Source: an uncultured Butyrivibrio sp. (lineage in GTDB: Bacteria; Bacillota; Clostridia; Lachnospirales; Lachnospiraceae). From it: a DNA stretch of 64,000 nucleotides. How positions within the stretch are numbered: the first letter of the stretch is position 1; each line of letters starts with the position of its first letter. The notes beneath the pieces were generated by a model. The model saw only the letters and a program-made list of their open reading frames with translations. It did no database searches and had not been told where the DNA came from. Shown here in pieces: positions 42,189 through 53,977 of the stretch. The DNA lies in NCBI GenBank assembly GCA_945928575.1, contig CAMENP010000012.1:1-64000 (forward strand). Reading direction: 5' to 3'. Both the position numbers and the translations under genes were made by a program.

Positions 42189-44021
42189 ATGATTACTAAA
42201 CGTGAAGATGTGAGAAATATTGCTATTATTGCACATGTTGATCACGGTAAGACGACACTCGTAGATGAATTGTTAAAACAAAGCGGTACTTTCAGGGAGA
42301 ATCAGGAAGTTGCCGAGCGTGTCATGGACTCAAATGATATCGAGCGTGAACGAGGCATCACCATTCTTTCAAAGAACACTGCCGTTCATTATAAAAATAC
42401 CAAAATAAACATTATCGACACCCCGGGCCATGCTGATTTTGGCGGTGAAGTTGAGCGTGTACTTAAGATGGTTAACGGCGTTATCCTTGTGGTAGATGCT
42501 TACGAAGGTGTTATGCCGCAGACCAAATTCGTTCTGCAGAAGGCTCTCGACTTAGACCTTGACCTTATTGTATGTGTTAACAAAATAGACCGTCCGGAGG
42601 CAAGACCGGATGAAGTTGTAGATGAGATTCTCGAGCTTTTACTTGAACTTGATGCCAACGACAAGCAGCTTGACTGCCCGTTTATATTTGCTTCCGCAAG
42701 GGGCGGATATGCCAAATACAAAATGGAAGATGAATCAGATAACATGGTTCCTCTTTTTGAAACAATAATCAACAGCATTCCTGCACCTGAAGGAGACCCT
42801 GAAGCTCCTCTGCAGGTTCTTATAAGCACAATCGATTACAATGATTATGTAGGACGTATCGGTGTCGGTAAAGTTGATAACGGAGTTATCAAAGTCAACC
42901 AGGAAGGTATGATCGTCAATCACCATGACCCTGACAAGCGTCAGCGTGTCAAGGTTACCAAACTTTATGAATTTGACGGACTCAACAAAGTTGAGGTCAA
43001 CGAGGCCAACATCGGTTCAATTGTTGCGATTTCAGGTATTACGGATATTAAGATCGGTGATACAATCTGCTCCGTTGATAACCCGCAGGCCATTCCTTTC
43101 CAGAAGATTTCCGAGCCGACCATTACCATGAATTTTATGGTAAATGACTCTCCTCTTGCCGGTCAGGAAGGTAAATTCGTAACATCAAGACATCTCCGTG
43201 ACAGACTTATGCGTGAACTTAATACAGATGTCAGCCTTCGTGTAGAAGAAACAGACAACATGGACAGTTTCAAAGTATCCGGACGTGGTGAACTCCACCT
43301 TTCGGTTCTGATTGAGAATATGCGCCGTGAGGGATATGAATTTGCTGTCAGCAAGGCTGAGGTTATTTATAAGACGGATGAGCGTGGCAAGAAGCTTGAA
43401 CCTATGGAAATTGCCTATATTGATGTCCCGGATGACTGCTCCGGTACCGTAATCCAGAAATTAAGCATGCGTAAGGGTGAGCTTAACGGCATGGCTCCGC
43501 TTAACGGCGGAACAACCCGTCTTGAGTTCTCAATTCCTTCAAGAGGACTTATCGGTTACACCAATGAATTCCTTACCGATACCAAGGGCAGCGGTGTAAT
43601 TAATACTATTTTTGACGGATACGGACCATATAAGGGTGACATCCAGTATCGTAAGCAGGGTTCACTTATCGCATTTGAGAACGGTGAAGCCATAACATAC
43701 GGACTGTTCAATGCCCAGGAACGTGGTACACTTTTTATCGGACCGGGTGCCAAGGTTTATGCCGGTATGATTGTCGGTCAGACAGGACGTTCGGAAGATA
43801 TTGAAGTTAATGTATGCAAGACCAAACATCTTACCAATACACGTTCATCGAGCGCTGATGACGCACTCAGACTTGTTCCGCCAAAAATCATGAGCCTTGA
43901 GCAGTCACTTGAATTTATCGATTCGGATGAGCTTCTTGAAGTTACGCCTAAGAATTTAAGAATCCGTAAGAAAATTCTCGATTCAACAGCACGTTACAGA
44001 GCCAAGAAAAACGGTCAGTAG
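42189..44021 (+). CDS. typA: TypA/BipA ribosome-associated GTPase
   Basis: A translational GTPase that binds the ribosome and helps large-subunit assembly and stress adaptation. 610 residues, the standard length. G1 AHVDHGKTT, switch I around ERERGITI, G3 DTPGH, G4 NKID, then domains II, III, V and the TypA-specific C-terminal domain ([19 protein letters not shown]). Start at the ATG after GGAGG; an upstream in-frame ATG has none. Single-gene unit with a strong terminator. Confidence 0.97.
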   Translation: MITKREDVRNIAIIAHVDHGKTTLVDELLKQSGTFRENQEVAERVMDSNDIERERGITILSKNTAVHYKNTKINIIDTPGHADFGGEVERVLKMVNGVILVVDAYEGVMPQTKFVLQKALDLDLDLIVCVNKIDRPEARPDEVVDEILELLLELDANDKQLDCPFIFASARGGYAKYKMEDESDNMVPLFETIINSIPAPEGDPEAPLQVLISTIDYNDYVGRIGVGKVDNGVIKVNQEGMIVNHHDPDKRQRVKVTKLYEFDGLNKVEVNEANIGSIVAISGITDIKIGDTICSVDNPQAIPFQKISEPTITMNFMVNDSPLAGQEGKFVTSRHLRDRLMRELNTDVSLRVEETDNMDSFKVSGRGELHLSVLIENMRREGYEFAVSKAEVIYKTDERGKKLEPMEIAYIDVPDDCSGTVIQKLSMRKGELNGMAPLNGGTTRLEFSIPSRGLIGYTNEFLTDTKGSGVINTIFDGYGPYKGDIQYRKQGSLIAFENGEAITYGLFNAQERGTLFIGPGAKVYAGMIVGQTGRSEDIEVNVCKTKHLTNTRSSSADDALRLVPPKIMSLEQSLEFIDSDELLEVTPKNLRIRKKILDSTARYRAKKNGQ

Positions 44022-44028
44022 AATATAC

Positions 44029-44067
44029 GACAAAGCAGCTATGAGTAAATCATAGCTGCTTTGTTAT
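44029..44067. terminator. Bidirectional terminator between typA and the coiled-coil gene
   Basis: ACAAAGCAGCTATGA pairs perfectly with TCATAGCTGCTTTGT around a 5 nt loop and is followed by TTATT. Confidence 0.85.
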
Positions 44068-44071
44068 TATC

Positions 44072-45067
44072 TCAGAAATTAAAATCTATCTCAATTCCTT
44101 TAAGATCCTCATTGATAAGATTGTTATCTTTGATAATTTTATTAATCTGTTTCTGAGCCTCTTCTACGTGGTCAACACTCTTTTTCTTAATGTTGCTTTC
44201 CAATTCAAGAGTATCTGTTTTATTCACGCCGTCAAGAACCTCCTCCTGTGAGTCTTTCGCATCACGGATGGCCTCAGTCTGTTGTTCGGCTTCCTCCTTG
44301 CGTTCTTTCACCTTGTCGATAAGTTCTTTCTGTTCCTCTTCTTTCTTTTGGGACTCTTCGGATTTATCCTGCTCTTCTTCAAGCTTATCATCGACATGTT
44401 CTTTGCTTTCCTCAACAAGCATTCCGATGATATCCTTGCTTGCCGCTGCCATAATGTCATCTGCCGCGGCAGTCGCTTTTATCATATCGCGTGACTTAAG
44501 TCTCTCTATTTCAGAATCGGTAATCGCCATTGTATCGCCAGCCGAACTGTTTTCTTTTTCTTCTATCTTACGCGATATCTGACATGACGTTAAATTAAGT
44601 TTCAGAACTTCTTTCTGATAATCCGTCAGCGGCATATTCTGCAACTCTTTCAACCGGTCTATCTCCTCTTTGGTAAAAGAATCATTCGCCACTCCGACCG
44701 TATTATTCTGATACTTTTCAAGCAGCTCAAGATCTTTATATTCCTCTGATTCGGGATCGATTCCGTATTTTTCCCTTATCGCATCCTTCTCTGTGGATAT
44801 ATAATCAAGCTTTCCGGAAAGATCTTTAATGTCTTCCTGATTCTGCTTGATGTGTTCTTTCAGTTCGTTAATTCCTTTTATCGAATCCTTGTCCTTATCC
44901 CACGCGTCACTTATCAGCTTCATCGCCTGAGCTCCGGCCGATTTACGTTTAGCGGCAATTTTCATATCCGTCTCGGAAATTTTCCTTGCATTGCCGACAG
45001 CAAAAGAATCCGTTCTTTCCTGATCGAATTCCGTAACGCTGCGGTTAACGTTAATTGATATTGACAT
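44072..45067 (-). CDS. Coiled-coil protein of unknown function (331 aa)
   Basis: A soluble, highly charged protein with no signal peptide or membrane segment. Coiled coils are predicted by eye at about 65-100, 125-180 and 220-300; the last is almost entirely Glu/Lys/Gln. A GGAGAA site precedes the ATG. It is 15 nt behind the DUF6033-like gene, and the two share an Ile/Asn-rich start (MSISINVNRSV against MSNISNVAENV). A structural pair is plausible. I do not recognise the family. Confidence 0.7.
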   Translation of the reverse strand: MSISINVNRSVTEFDQERTDSFAVGNARKISETDMKIAAKRKSAGAQAMKLISDAWDKDKDSIKGINELKEHIKQNQEDIKDLSGKLDYISTEKDAIREKYGIDPESEEYKDLELLEKYQNNTVGVANDSFTKEEIDRLKELQNMPLTDYQKEVLKLNLTSCQISRKIEEKENSSAGDTMAITDSEIERLKSRDMIKATAAADDIMAAASKDIIGMLVEESKEHVDDKLEEEQDKSEESQKKEEEQKELIDKVKERKEEAEQQTEAIRDAKDSQEEVLDGVNKTDTLELESNIKKKSVDHVEEAQKQINKIIKDNNLINEDLKGIEIDFNF

Positions 45068-45082
45068 ACTGTTTTCTCCGTT

Positions 45083-45799
45083 CTATACCGAATAATCGAA
45101 TTTCTGTCCTATCTGTTTCTCCGATTCGGTCTGCACTGTATCGCTCATATACATCTGAGAGAGGTCTTTAATCTTCTGAAACAGTTCCTCCATGGATGAT
45201 GCCGTTACCGTAACGGTATCCGCATCCTTTGATTTCTCAAGCCGTTCCTTTTCTTCTTTCTTAGCGTCTTTGCGTGCTTTTTCCTTCTTCTCGGCTTTCT
45301 TCTCCTGTGCTTTCCTCTCTATGCGCTCTTTCTGTGCTGTGGTCGATTTCTCAAGAACTGCAAAATATGTTGCGGTTCCGTTGTCATTAACCTGCATTCC
45401 GTATGTCTTTACGGACATTCCCGATGATGCTATACCGCTTCCCATCTGTGACATCCGGCTCGATGCATTGGCTATAAGGCTTTCGTATTTTCTGCGGTAA
45501 CTCTCATCTTCTGCCATACGCTCAATCTTATCTTCATCGATAAGCACGACCATCCTTCCAGCCTGTGCGTAACTGCCCGCCTGCGCCTTTGCCTGTTCTT
45601 TCATGTCCTCACTTACCAGTATGAAGTCCATGTTACTGAACTTGGATTTAAGTGAATCATAGTACTTGGCTGCCTTGTCACTCAGCTTTACGTCTCCGAT
45701 AGTGCGTCCGCTTACTTTCTTACCGGAATCCGTTTTCTTCGTATCGGTTGTGTTCTGGTATGCCGACACATTCTCTGCAACATTCGATATATTGCTCAT
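45083..45799 (-). CDS. DUF6033-like protein with charged coiled coil (238 aa)
   Basis: The N-terminal half (residues 1-130) is globular, with the segments SDKAAKYYDSLKSKFSNMDFILVS and SYAQAGRMVVLIDEDKIERMA. A Lys/Glu-rich coiled coil (145-200) and a short C-terminal helix follow. It resembles the Lachnospiraceae DUF6033 family from memory, not a search. The start is the ATG after AGGAGG; the longer frame reads through that site. Probably acts with the following coiled-coil protein. Confidence 0.7.
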   Translation of the reverse strand: MSNISNVAENVSAYQNTTDTKKTDSGKKVSGRTIGDVKLSDKAAKYYDSLKSKFSNMDFILVSEDMKEQAKAQAGSYAQAGRMVVLIDEDKIERMAEDESYRRKYESLIANASSRMSQMGSGIASSGMSVKTYGMQVNDNGTATYFAVLEKSTTAQKERIERKAQEKKAEKKEKARKDAKKEEKERLEKSKDADTVTVTASSMEELFQKIKDLSQMYMSDTVQTESEKQIGQKFDYSV

Positions 45800-45896
45800 A
45801 ATAATTCCTCCTTGAACTTCATGGCGAAATCCGTTTCGCCTGATATATAATGTATCGGACGATACCATGTCATATATTAGTCACTTTTACACAAAG

Positions 45897-45927
45897 AACC
45901 GGCATCATTAAGACGCCGGCCCTTTTG
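45897..45927 (-). terminator. Probable terminator of the GH5 cellulase gene
   Basis: GCCGGCGTC pairs with GATGCCGG around TTAAT and is followed by TTCTTT on the minus strand. Confidence 0.65.
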
Positions 45928-45943
45928 GTGATATATGGTATGA

Positions 45944-48900
45944 TTATCTTTCGGCAGTTCTGCGTTTTCTCATAACTGCCACGCATGTTGCAGCACTTAC
46001 TGCAAGCGCGATGATCAATACTCTCGGTATATTGCTGTCTCCTGTATTAACAGGTCCTTCCGGATTGGATGGGTCTGTCGGATTGGATGGATCCGACGGA
46101 TTAGGTGTAACCGATTCTTTTAACAGTGTCGCTTTCTCAATGACATATATAACTCCGTCATAGGTAGCTTCACCATCGCTGACATAGCAGTCCGTAATGA
46201 AATCAATTGTGAATTCATCTCCTGCTACAGGAATATACAGACTTACCTTTCCGTCCACAACGGTTCCGAGCCACTGGTTTCCTTTGACTCCGCCGGTAAT
46301 TTCATTAATCTTGTCTCCGTCGATATCTTTGTCCCATGTTACTCCGCTGCCGCCCCACATATAGTAGTGGACGCCATCTTTATCTGTAACTCTTACGATG
46401 TTGCCGCACCAGTTATTCCATATATCCTTAGCGCTGTCTGGAATTGTAATATCTACCTTAACTCCCTTGGCACCTGCCGATGACGGAAAGTCCTTATCGG
46501 TAATTGTTGCGCTCGGTGTCTTACCGTCAATTGCCTTGCATTCTATTCCAAGTGTTATCTCCGGTTTATCCTCATCAATCGCAGGAATTGGTTCTGTCTT
46601 CTGCTTATGACATTCTGTACACTCATATGTTATGATGCCTTCAACGCCTACCTTGGCATCTACTCTTGAAACCTCTACATAATCGTGTTCTCTCTTAATC
46701 TCATATTCCACACTTAATCCGTTATCCGTAAGTGCTGTAATCGTTGTATCCGCGTTCTTTAATATTTGAACTTCTACGGATGCATATCCGTTCTCATCAA
46801 CGCTCACTGCCTTTGTAGGAACACGGAGGATTGATTCGTCTCCGGATACAAATGTAACTACATTCTCAGTCTCTGCCGGTGTGACTTTAACTTTTAACTC
46901 AAAGCTGTCCACACTGCTGTCAGGACAGATATTCATTACAGTATCGCCAACTGCTTCGATTTTCTCGGCCGGGTGCTCAATTCCGGTTGTCGGTGTCTTG
47001 AATTTCATACCGGAAAGTGTGAATGTGATTTCAATAACCTTGTGAGCTGTATTAGTCGTAAATGACGCAACATGATCCGATGATTTAACTTCATCCACTG
47101 CCGAACCGTCCCATGCATTGACAGGATTACCGCTGTCAAATACACCGTTCTTAACTGCTTCCTTAGCAGATGCAAGGCTGTTAAGTGTAAGTGTCTGACC
47201 GTCGAGTACGACCTTGTCGATAGTGATGTTGCAACTGTCAAGCGGAGATGCCTTTGCGCTTCCGTTATCTACATTCTGATCTTTAATATAGATAGCGGTA
47301 AGTTTATCAAGATTGGTAATTCCAGCTTTAACTGCTGCATCTGACAAATCGGTATTGCAGTCGAACTTCACCGTATACTGTCCGTCTTCCAATTCTTTAA
47401 CAACTGTTCCTGTCTCTGCGCTCCAGTATTTGTGTGTGGAGTCGTTATAGAGAACCTTAAGTCCGAGTGAAATCTCATCAGTATCAAGTGCATCCTTAAC
47501 AGTAATCTGTACCTTCTTAACCGCACCGCTCTCGGATTTGATTATGATGTATGTGGTACCGATTCCTGTTGCAACAACCTTACCATGGCTGTTTACCGTT
47601 GCTACGGACGGATTGGAGGATGTATATGTAAGTCTCTCTCCGTTGCTTGCCTTGGCATTCAATGTTGTGTTCTTGTCAAGTACGATGGTCTCCGTATCAT
47701 TGTCCGTCGTTATTGTAACTTTCTCGTCAGATTCAACCGGAAGTACATTTATCTGGAACGTCATCTTAACTGAACCGCTCTGTGAATATGCATGTACTGT
47801 TGTGCTTCCCACTCCTTTGGCATGGATCTGTCCGTTAAAGACTGTAACAACACTGTCATCATCCGTTGACCAGAGAAGAACATCGTTTGTCTTTTCCGGA
47901 AGTGTCTTTACGTCAATTGTGGCTTTCTGGCCTGCCCGGTATGTGTATGTATTCGAACTTGCAATTAATGTAGTCATTTCTACAACTTCAGGATCTTCTG
48001 TTATATCCGTAAAGTCATATTTAAGGTTCTTTGATGATGCATCAAGGTATGTACCTCTCATCATCGCATCGATAATATCTTTGAATATAGGTTTACATTC
48101 TTTTCTGTTCCAATATGAGAAAAGTCCTTTCTCATACGGGTCCTGACCGTAGCCCTGATCCCATACTACAGGAACAACGCCTGCCACCTTACATGCTCTG
48201 TTGGCAATTTCACAGAACCAGGCACGGGCAACATCATTGTAACCTGTTGCGGTTCCGGACTGCGGATAAATTCTGTTACCGTATTCTCCGAGATACATAG
48301 GAACATCTGAACTGAACTTCTTCTGCATTGCACTTAATCTGTCCCAAAGTCCCTTGATATCATTGTATCCCCATGTCGTGTTGGTTGATGCAACATATAC
48401 ATGTGCTGCGAACATGATTCTGTTAGTGCTGTTATAAGTATCTTCCGGAAGTGTAAATTCCGCATTGCTTCCGTTGTTGGCATAATGTGCAACAGCGGCA
48501 AGCCATCTGTGTGTATTGTTTGAACCGGTTGAACGAACCGTGTTCACGAATAACTGGTTGAAATTGACAATAATAGGTGTATCATATGCTACCGCATTGC
48601 TTCCATTCTTGTCTGTTGCCGAACATGATATCTCGTTCATCGACTCAAATATAAGATGCTCGTCATAATCTTTAAATTTCTCTGCAATCTGTCTCCAGAC
48701 GGCCTCGTATTTCTCCATTACGGAATCGATATCGTCCGCTGCAACCCTGAGCCATCCGGTCTGTTCTGCGCCATCATGATGTATATTGATGATTGCATAC
48801 ATATCCTGCTCTACGCAGTAATCAACTATATCCTGAACTCTGTTAAGCCATGTCTCATTGATGGCATAACCGTTCTTATCATCTATCATATTGCCCCAGG

Positions 48901-50418
48901 TTACAGGGATTCTTACCGTATTGAATCCTGCATCATGAAGTGCCTTGATATATTCCTTAGTTGTAACCGCCGACTGCCATGATGTCTCGCTCGGAGTGAA
49001 ACCGCTGTGGCCGTCCATCGTGTTACCGAGGTTGATACCTGCTCCCATTGCTTTTACGGTATCCTGTGCCGAAAGTACTGTAAACGGCAGTGCGTTGGAA
49101 TCATCTGTCTTAGTATTGAATATAAGCTTGGCTTTGACATTCTCCAATTTATCTCTTGCGCTCTTAAGGCTCGCTGTTGTAGCCGATGCATTATTATATT
49201 CCTTGGTGGCCGTCGCAACAGCGCTCTGAAGTGCATCCCAAGACTCCTTGGTATACCTGGATGAATCCATCTTGGCAATATAGTCAAGAGAAAGCTTTAA
49301 GTTAGCCTTACGCATCTCTACAGTCTGCTGCCATACATCCGTAATCTTGGTGTTGTCCTCAAGTGAAGTGGACTCGCATTTAGGTACCGTAAATCCATTC
49401 TTAAGGGTAACGTTTCCGTCACTGTCGTAGCTTACGCTTACGCTCTGTCCATTATTAAATACTATACCAAGCACCTTGGCCTCGGTATTGGTTGTCTTGA
49501 TTGAAACTCTTAACGATAAATCCGAAACACTTGTAATCTTACTCTTGGAAATTGAGTTGTCCGGGAATTTATAATTAGCTGTTCCCGCACTTCCCTTACC
49601 GTCGTTCTTACCGGTATTCTGAATCCAGTATAAGCTTGATGTCTGCTTCGTACATTTGGATGCGATAAGGTATTTGTTGGAACCTCCGCCCGATCCGCCT
49701 GTTCTGGCCGTAATCCATGAGTACTCATCTGCCTTGGTGATATTAACATAGAATGTGGCCTTCTTGTTACCGTTAATAAGGGCCTGTGCATCAATTCCCG
49801 CCGCAACAAGGTCATCACCGGTTATATTAAGAATTACCTTGTCTGCTGCAAGCTGATGGTCATCCTCATCATCCGCAGGTGCCTGTGAATTCTCAACCAT
49901 ATACTTGACCGAAGTAACCGTTGCATCTACATCCGATGAAAAGAAACAGATATTGATTCCCTTAAGTGACTTGCCTGTAGAAAGCGAAGCCTTAATCTTA
50001 TCAATTTCTACATATGCGGTATATGCATCTCCGTTCTAATTCCATCGCCCATGGTAAGGAAGTTATCATTCCATCCGCCCCATGATGAATCAAACGGCTG
50101 GATATTAAATATCTTGGTATCATCGGTCACATCTCCCGTAACCGTGTAATCGATTCTGAAATATTTACCCGCCAATGCTTTACTGTCCTGCACAGAACAT
50201 ACCAGTCCGTTATATTTACCGTCTGAACCTGTACGGCCGCTGTCCGTGCTGGATAACTTTCCCGTAGAATCAAGCTTAATGCCTGTCTCCGTAAATTCTC
50301 CCACCGGTGCCTGACCCGCGCTTGCGCTGAAGCTTCCGAGTCCCGGAACCAAAGTGGTTACTACCATGGCTATAACCAGTATGCCGGCCAGCCATTTCTT
50401 TCCACTCTTCATAAACAC
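45944..50418 (-). pseudogene. Secreted multidomain GH5 endoglucanase, interrupted by one frameshift
   Basis: The two frames (45944 to about 50033 and 50008 to 50418) together encode one protein of about 1490 residues. The order is a signal peptide (WLAGILVIAMVVTTLVPG), a beta-rich N-terminal module, then the GH5 catalytic domain with RIPVTWGN, IINIHHDG, the acid/base Glu in FESMNE and the nucleophile Glu in YLGEYGN. Next are two Ig-like Big_2 domains, CBM-like modules, a Pro/Ser linker, NTGDSN, a membrane helix and a basic tail that anchor it to the wall or membrane. The frame breaks near 50031-50037: reading AGAAC as AGAAAC would restore R-N-G-D-A-Y-T-A-Y. A real mutation or a sequencing error cannot be told apart; everything else is intact. 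Confidence 0.85.
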
Positions 50419-50550
50419 TACCTCCTGAATAGAATTACCCGCTCCTATACTCCAAGAGTACCATATTATATGTGCAATTTCAACAAGTATTTTTTAAATG
50501 CTAATATTTGTTTTGTGTACTTTATACTAAATATTTGCACATTTCAAGGC

Positions 50551-50597
50551 AAAAAGTGCACAAAATAGATAATATCATCATATTTTTGTGCACTTTA
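50551..50597 (-). terminator. Inverted repeat, probable terminator of the ABC exporter unit
   Basis: AAAGTGCACAAAA and TTTTGTGCACTTT flank about 20 bp and, on the minus strand, are followed by TTTTT. They lie 29 nt after the FtsX-like permease stop. The GTGCAC core could alternatively be an operator for the cellulase gene downstream. Confidence 0.65.
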
Positions 50598-50625
50598 GTC
50601 ATATTTTTTATTAAATTTTGCGAAA

Positions 50626-53178
50626 TCAGAGATTTTCGTTTTTCAGTGTTTCAACCGGATTATCATTGCGGATTTTGCTCATCGAATAAATCATTGTGGC
50701 AAAAACCACCAGGAATACACTTCCCACCGCTATGATCACACTCTTCCACGGAATCTGCACTCCGATATCCACGCCGAAACCTATCGAACGCGCCATAAGC
50801 AGATTAATTACAAGCGATACCGGAAGTCCAAGCGCAACGCCCTTGACTCCGTAGAGAATGCACTCATAATTCATCATACGGTAAAATCCTTTTTTTGTCA
50901 TTCCGACTGATTTCAACATAGCAAACTCTCGCCTTCTGAGTGCCACGTTTGTCGATATCGTATTAAACACATTTGCAAGTGATATAAGTGATATCAGCAC
51001 AATAAATCCCATTGAGAAAACTTTGACAACCATTGTCATGGCTTTGGTTACCGCTACCGATTCCGAATAATCGTTTGCCCTGTAGCTTGCAAGCCCTTCC
51101 GAATCAAGCAGATCACACATTTTCTCATATGACAGCTTATGATTATCAGATTTTATATAATAATTCAACTGATAAGCTTCATCGGGAATTATTTTATCAT
51201 ATGCGCTGAAAGGATACATCACTACCGGATATGACACGCCGTCCTGTACAATACCCATAGGTGTCTCATCAGCAGATGCCCCTATGTTAAGCTTTATCGT
51301 ACTTTCCCCATTGTCCGCAGTAAGGCTTAATTTATCAGTGTTAAACAGCTCCGTCTTATAGTACTTTTTAGAGTATATAGTAATTTCATTGTATATAACA
51401 CCGACCGGCTCATCCGTATTCATATAAGTGTCCTCGTCAAGATTCATCTTCTTAAGGTAATTTCTGTAATCCGAATCTTCGACAAAAGCCAGCCTGAGAC
51501 TCCAGCGGTCCATGCTGTCGTCCGTGATATCGAGCACTTTCTGCGTTAAAAGTGACTTATCAACATCAAAAGAGTACTCGTCAAGATTATATATATATGT
51601 TACATCCGTTACGTCCTGCACACTCTTAAGAAGCTCTTCAATACTGTCTTTATCCAGGTCTTTTCGGTTAAGAAGATCGCGGGTAACATAATATGAAATA
51701 TCGTAATTATATGTTGTATTTGCTACGTCCACACCTTTCATGAGGTAATTGCAGAATCCCGATGCGGATATAAAAAGCACAATGCTCATAAAAAGTGACA
51801 AAACCGTCGCCCTGTATTTCTTGCGGTTTCTCTTGAAGTTCTTGGATGCAAGCATTCCTTCAAATCCGAATAATCTGTATGTCAGTTTCGATGTTTTTAT
51901 CTTATTCTTTCTGATATTGACATCATTGGTCTGTCTTATGGCCTCAATTGCAGGCTTACGCGCCGCCCTTACCGCCGGTATATTTGCAGATATCATAACC
52001 GTCACCAGACATACCACTGCCGCTATGACAAGTGCCTGCCATGTAATATGCAGTCCGAATGTTACATCCACACCATTTACCAACATCATTCCGAAGAATT
52101 TACCTGTACACTTAAATGTTATAAACATTCCGAGTATTCCGGCTCCTATTCCTACCGGGATTCCGATGATACTTAAAAGCATTCCTTCGTACATTACGCT
52201 GTGGCGCATCTGTCTTTTCGTAGCTCCGACTGATTTAAGGATACCGAACTGTCTGGTTCTTTCACTGACCGATATCGAAAATGCATTGTATATAAGTGAT
52301 ATGGATCCGAACATTATAAGTGCCATAAGAATTCCCGCAAATGAATATAACACGCTGTTAAATGCCATATTTGATGATACACCGGAAAATCTTAAATAGT
52401 CCGAATTGTACACGGTGCTTTCTCCATCCGGATTCAGTCTTTGTGCAGTTGTATATATCGTTCCCGCTTTTTTCGTCTTATAAAAGACATCATAAACGGC
52501 AGCATCGCTGCCGTCACCAACAGTGAGAGCAGTGTAACCGGGAGCGGAGTACGGTTCGAATGCCGGTCTTTCGTAGAATCCGACAATTGTATATTCTCTT
52601 GTCCCGGTATTAATAAGCTTCTCTTCATCGCCCTTTTCATCTCCTTCTTCATATGCATAATAGCTGTTCTGCTGCGATAAAACACTTCCGCCATAACTTC
52701 TCTGTCCGACATCAAGTGTAATTTTATCTCCTATGTTATAATCCTTGTTTCCGCCGTTGGTAATAAGATGTTTCGGCAGGATAATCTCGCCGGAATTCTG
52801 CGGCAGTTTTCCTTCTATCATGTTAACCGCTACAATATCCGTAAAATTTTCACTCATTCCTCCGATATAGAGATATGGTTTATATTCGTTATTGCTTTTT
52901 ATATCGGCATATCCAATCATCTCAAGCGTTTCAACGCGGCTTACATCGCTATCCGATCTAATTTCCGACAACTTTGAATTGTCCGCCATGTTGTATCTGG
53001 CATACCACGATCCGTCCGTCTGTTCACAGCATTTCTTCATATAATTCTGCATACTTGTGATACTCGTCGTCACTGCCGTGAACATTGCTGCCGAAAGCAC
53101 AATTCCTATAATTGTCACAAATGTCCTCATCCGGTTGCGTCCAAGTGCTTTTCGTGTGACCTTGTTAAGAATGTTCAT
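50626..53178 (-). CDS. FtsX-type ABC exporter permease (850 aa)
   Basis: Two MacB/FtsX-like permease repeats. Each has one membrane segment, a large extracytoplasmic domain and three segments; the second repeat begins near residue 470. The conserved cytosolic motif FGILKSVGATKRQ in the first half is mirrored by FAMLKSVGMTKKG at the C-terminus. It overlaps the ATPase gene by 4 nt. This is the Bce/Psd/Vra layout, in which such exporters remove or sense cell-wall-active peptides. The adjacent two-component system fits that idea; the substrate is unknown. Confidence 0.9.
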   Translation of the reverse strand: MNILNKVTRKALGRNRMRTFVTIIGIVLSAAMFTAVTTSITSMQNYMKKCCEQTDGSWYARYNMADNSKLSEIRSDSDVSRVETLEMIGYADIKSNNEYKPYLYIGGMSENFTDIVAVNMIEGKLPQNSGEIILPKHLITNGGNKDYNIGDKITLDVGQRSYGGSVLSQQNSYYAYEEGDEKGDEEKLINTGTREYTIVGFYERPAFEPYSAPGYTALTVGDGSDAAVYDVFYKTKKAGTIYTTAQRLNPDGESTVYNSDYLRFSGVSSNMAFNSVLYSFAGILMALIMFGSISLIYNAFSISVSERTRQFGILKSVGATKRQMRHSVMYEGMLLSIIGIPVGIGAGILGMFITFKCTGKFFGMMLVNGVDVTFGLHITWQALVIAAVVCLVTVMISANIPAVRAARKPAIEAIRQTNDVNIRKNKIKTSKLTYRLFGFEGMLASKNFKRNRKKYRATVLSLFMSIVLFISASGFCNYLMKGVDVANTTYNYDISYYVTRDLLNRKDLDKDSIEELLKSVQDVTDVTYIYNLDEYSFDVDKSLLTQKVLDITDDSMDRWSLRLAFVEDSDYRNYLKKMNLDEDTYMNTDEPVGVIYNEITIYSKKYYKTELFNTDKLSLTADNGESTIKLNIGASADETPMGIVQDGVSYPVVMYPFSAYDKIIPDEAYQLNYYIKSDNHKLSYEKMCDLLDSEGLASYRANDYSESVAVTKAMTMVVKVFSMGFIVLISLISLANVFNTISTNVALRRREFAMLKSVGMTKKGFYRMMNYECILYGVKGVALGLPVSLVINLLMARSIGFGVDIGVQIPWKSVIIAVGSVFLVVFATMIYSMSKIRNDNPVETLKNENL

Positions 53179-53858
53179 CGTCTGATCACCTCATCCCTGG
53201 TGATATGTCCGTCTTCTATGGCAATGATCCTGTCCGCCTGAAGCGCGATATTCTCATCATGTGTGATAACTATAAGAGTCTGATCATACTTTCTGTTGGA
53301 AAGTTTCAGAAGGTCGACTATTTCCTGACTGTTTTTGGAATCCAGATTTCCGGTAGGTTCATCCGCAAGCACAACCGCCGGTGAATTCATAAGCGCTCTT
53401 CCGATTGATACCCTCTGCTGCTGTCCGCCTGAAAGCTGGTTTGGAAGATGTTTCTCGCGTCCTTTTAATTTAAGAATATCAAGAAGTTCCTCAAGACGTT
53501 CTTTATTGACTTTACGTCCGTCAAGCAATACCGGAAGAGTGATATTCTCCGTAACATCAAGAACCGGTATAAGGTTGTAGAACTGATATATCAGACCTAC
53601 CTGTCTTCTTCTGAATACCGCCAGCTGTTCTTCATTCTGTGCATACACATCCTGACCATCCATATAAACTTTGCCGCTTGTCGGGACGTCTACACCGCCG
53701 AGAATATGAAGAAGTGTGGATTTTCCGGAACCGGATGGTCCGATTATTGCCACAAACTGCCCCTTTTCTACTCCGAATGATACATTATCCAAAGCTTTTA
53801 CCTGATTGTCGCCTTTACCGTATACTTTGGATAAATTCTCAACTTTTAATATTTCCAT
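53175..53858 (-). CDS. ABC transporter ATP-binding protein (LolD/BceA class)
   Basis: 227 residues with Walker A GPSGSGKST, signature LSGGQQQR, Walker B VVLADEPTGNLD and H-loop ITHD, all intact. AAAGGAG precedes the ATG. It is translationally coupled to the FtsX-type permease. The 119 nt gap from the kinase gene holds an inverted repeat that may be the operator of the upstream response regulator. Confidence 0.95.
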   Translation of the reverse strand: MEILKVENLSKVYGKGDNQVKALDNVSFGVEKGQFVAIIGPSGSGKSTLLHILGGVDVPTSGKVYMDGQDVYAQNEEQLAVFRRRQVGLIYQFYNLIPVLDVTENITLPVLLDGRKVNKERLEELLDILKLKGREKHLPNQLSGGQQQRVSIGRALMNSPAVVLADEPTGNLDSKNSQEIVDLLKLSNRKYDQTLIVITHDENIALQADRIIAIEDGHITRDEVIRR

Positions 53859-53943
53859 CCTGCTATCTCCTTTTGCCCATATTTAAAAATACTTCTGTAA
53901 CTCGTTTACAATAGGCATTGTATCATCACAGGATGACTGCCCC

Positions 53944-53970
53944 GTGACTTAATTATTACAAAAATGTCAC
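53944..53970. promoter_or_regulatory. Imperfect inverted repeat before the ABC exporter genes
   Basis: GTGACTTAATT and AAAAATGTCAC form imperfect 11 bp arms around five bases. They sit between the kinase stop and the ATPase start, where a response regulator of the Bce type would bind. Inferred from position only. Confidence 0.45.
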
Positions 53971-53977
53971 TTTGATG

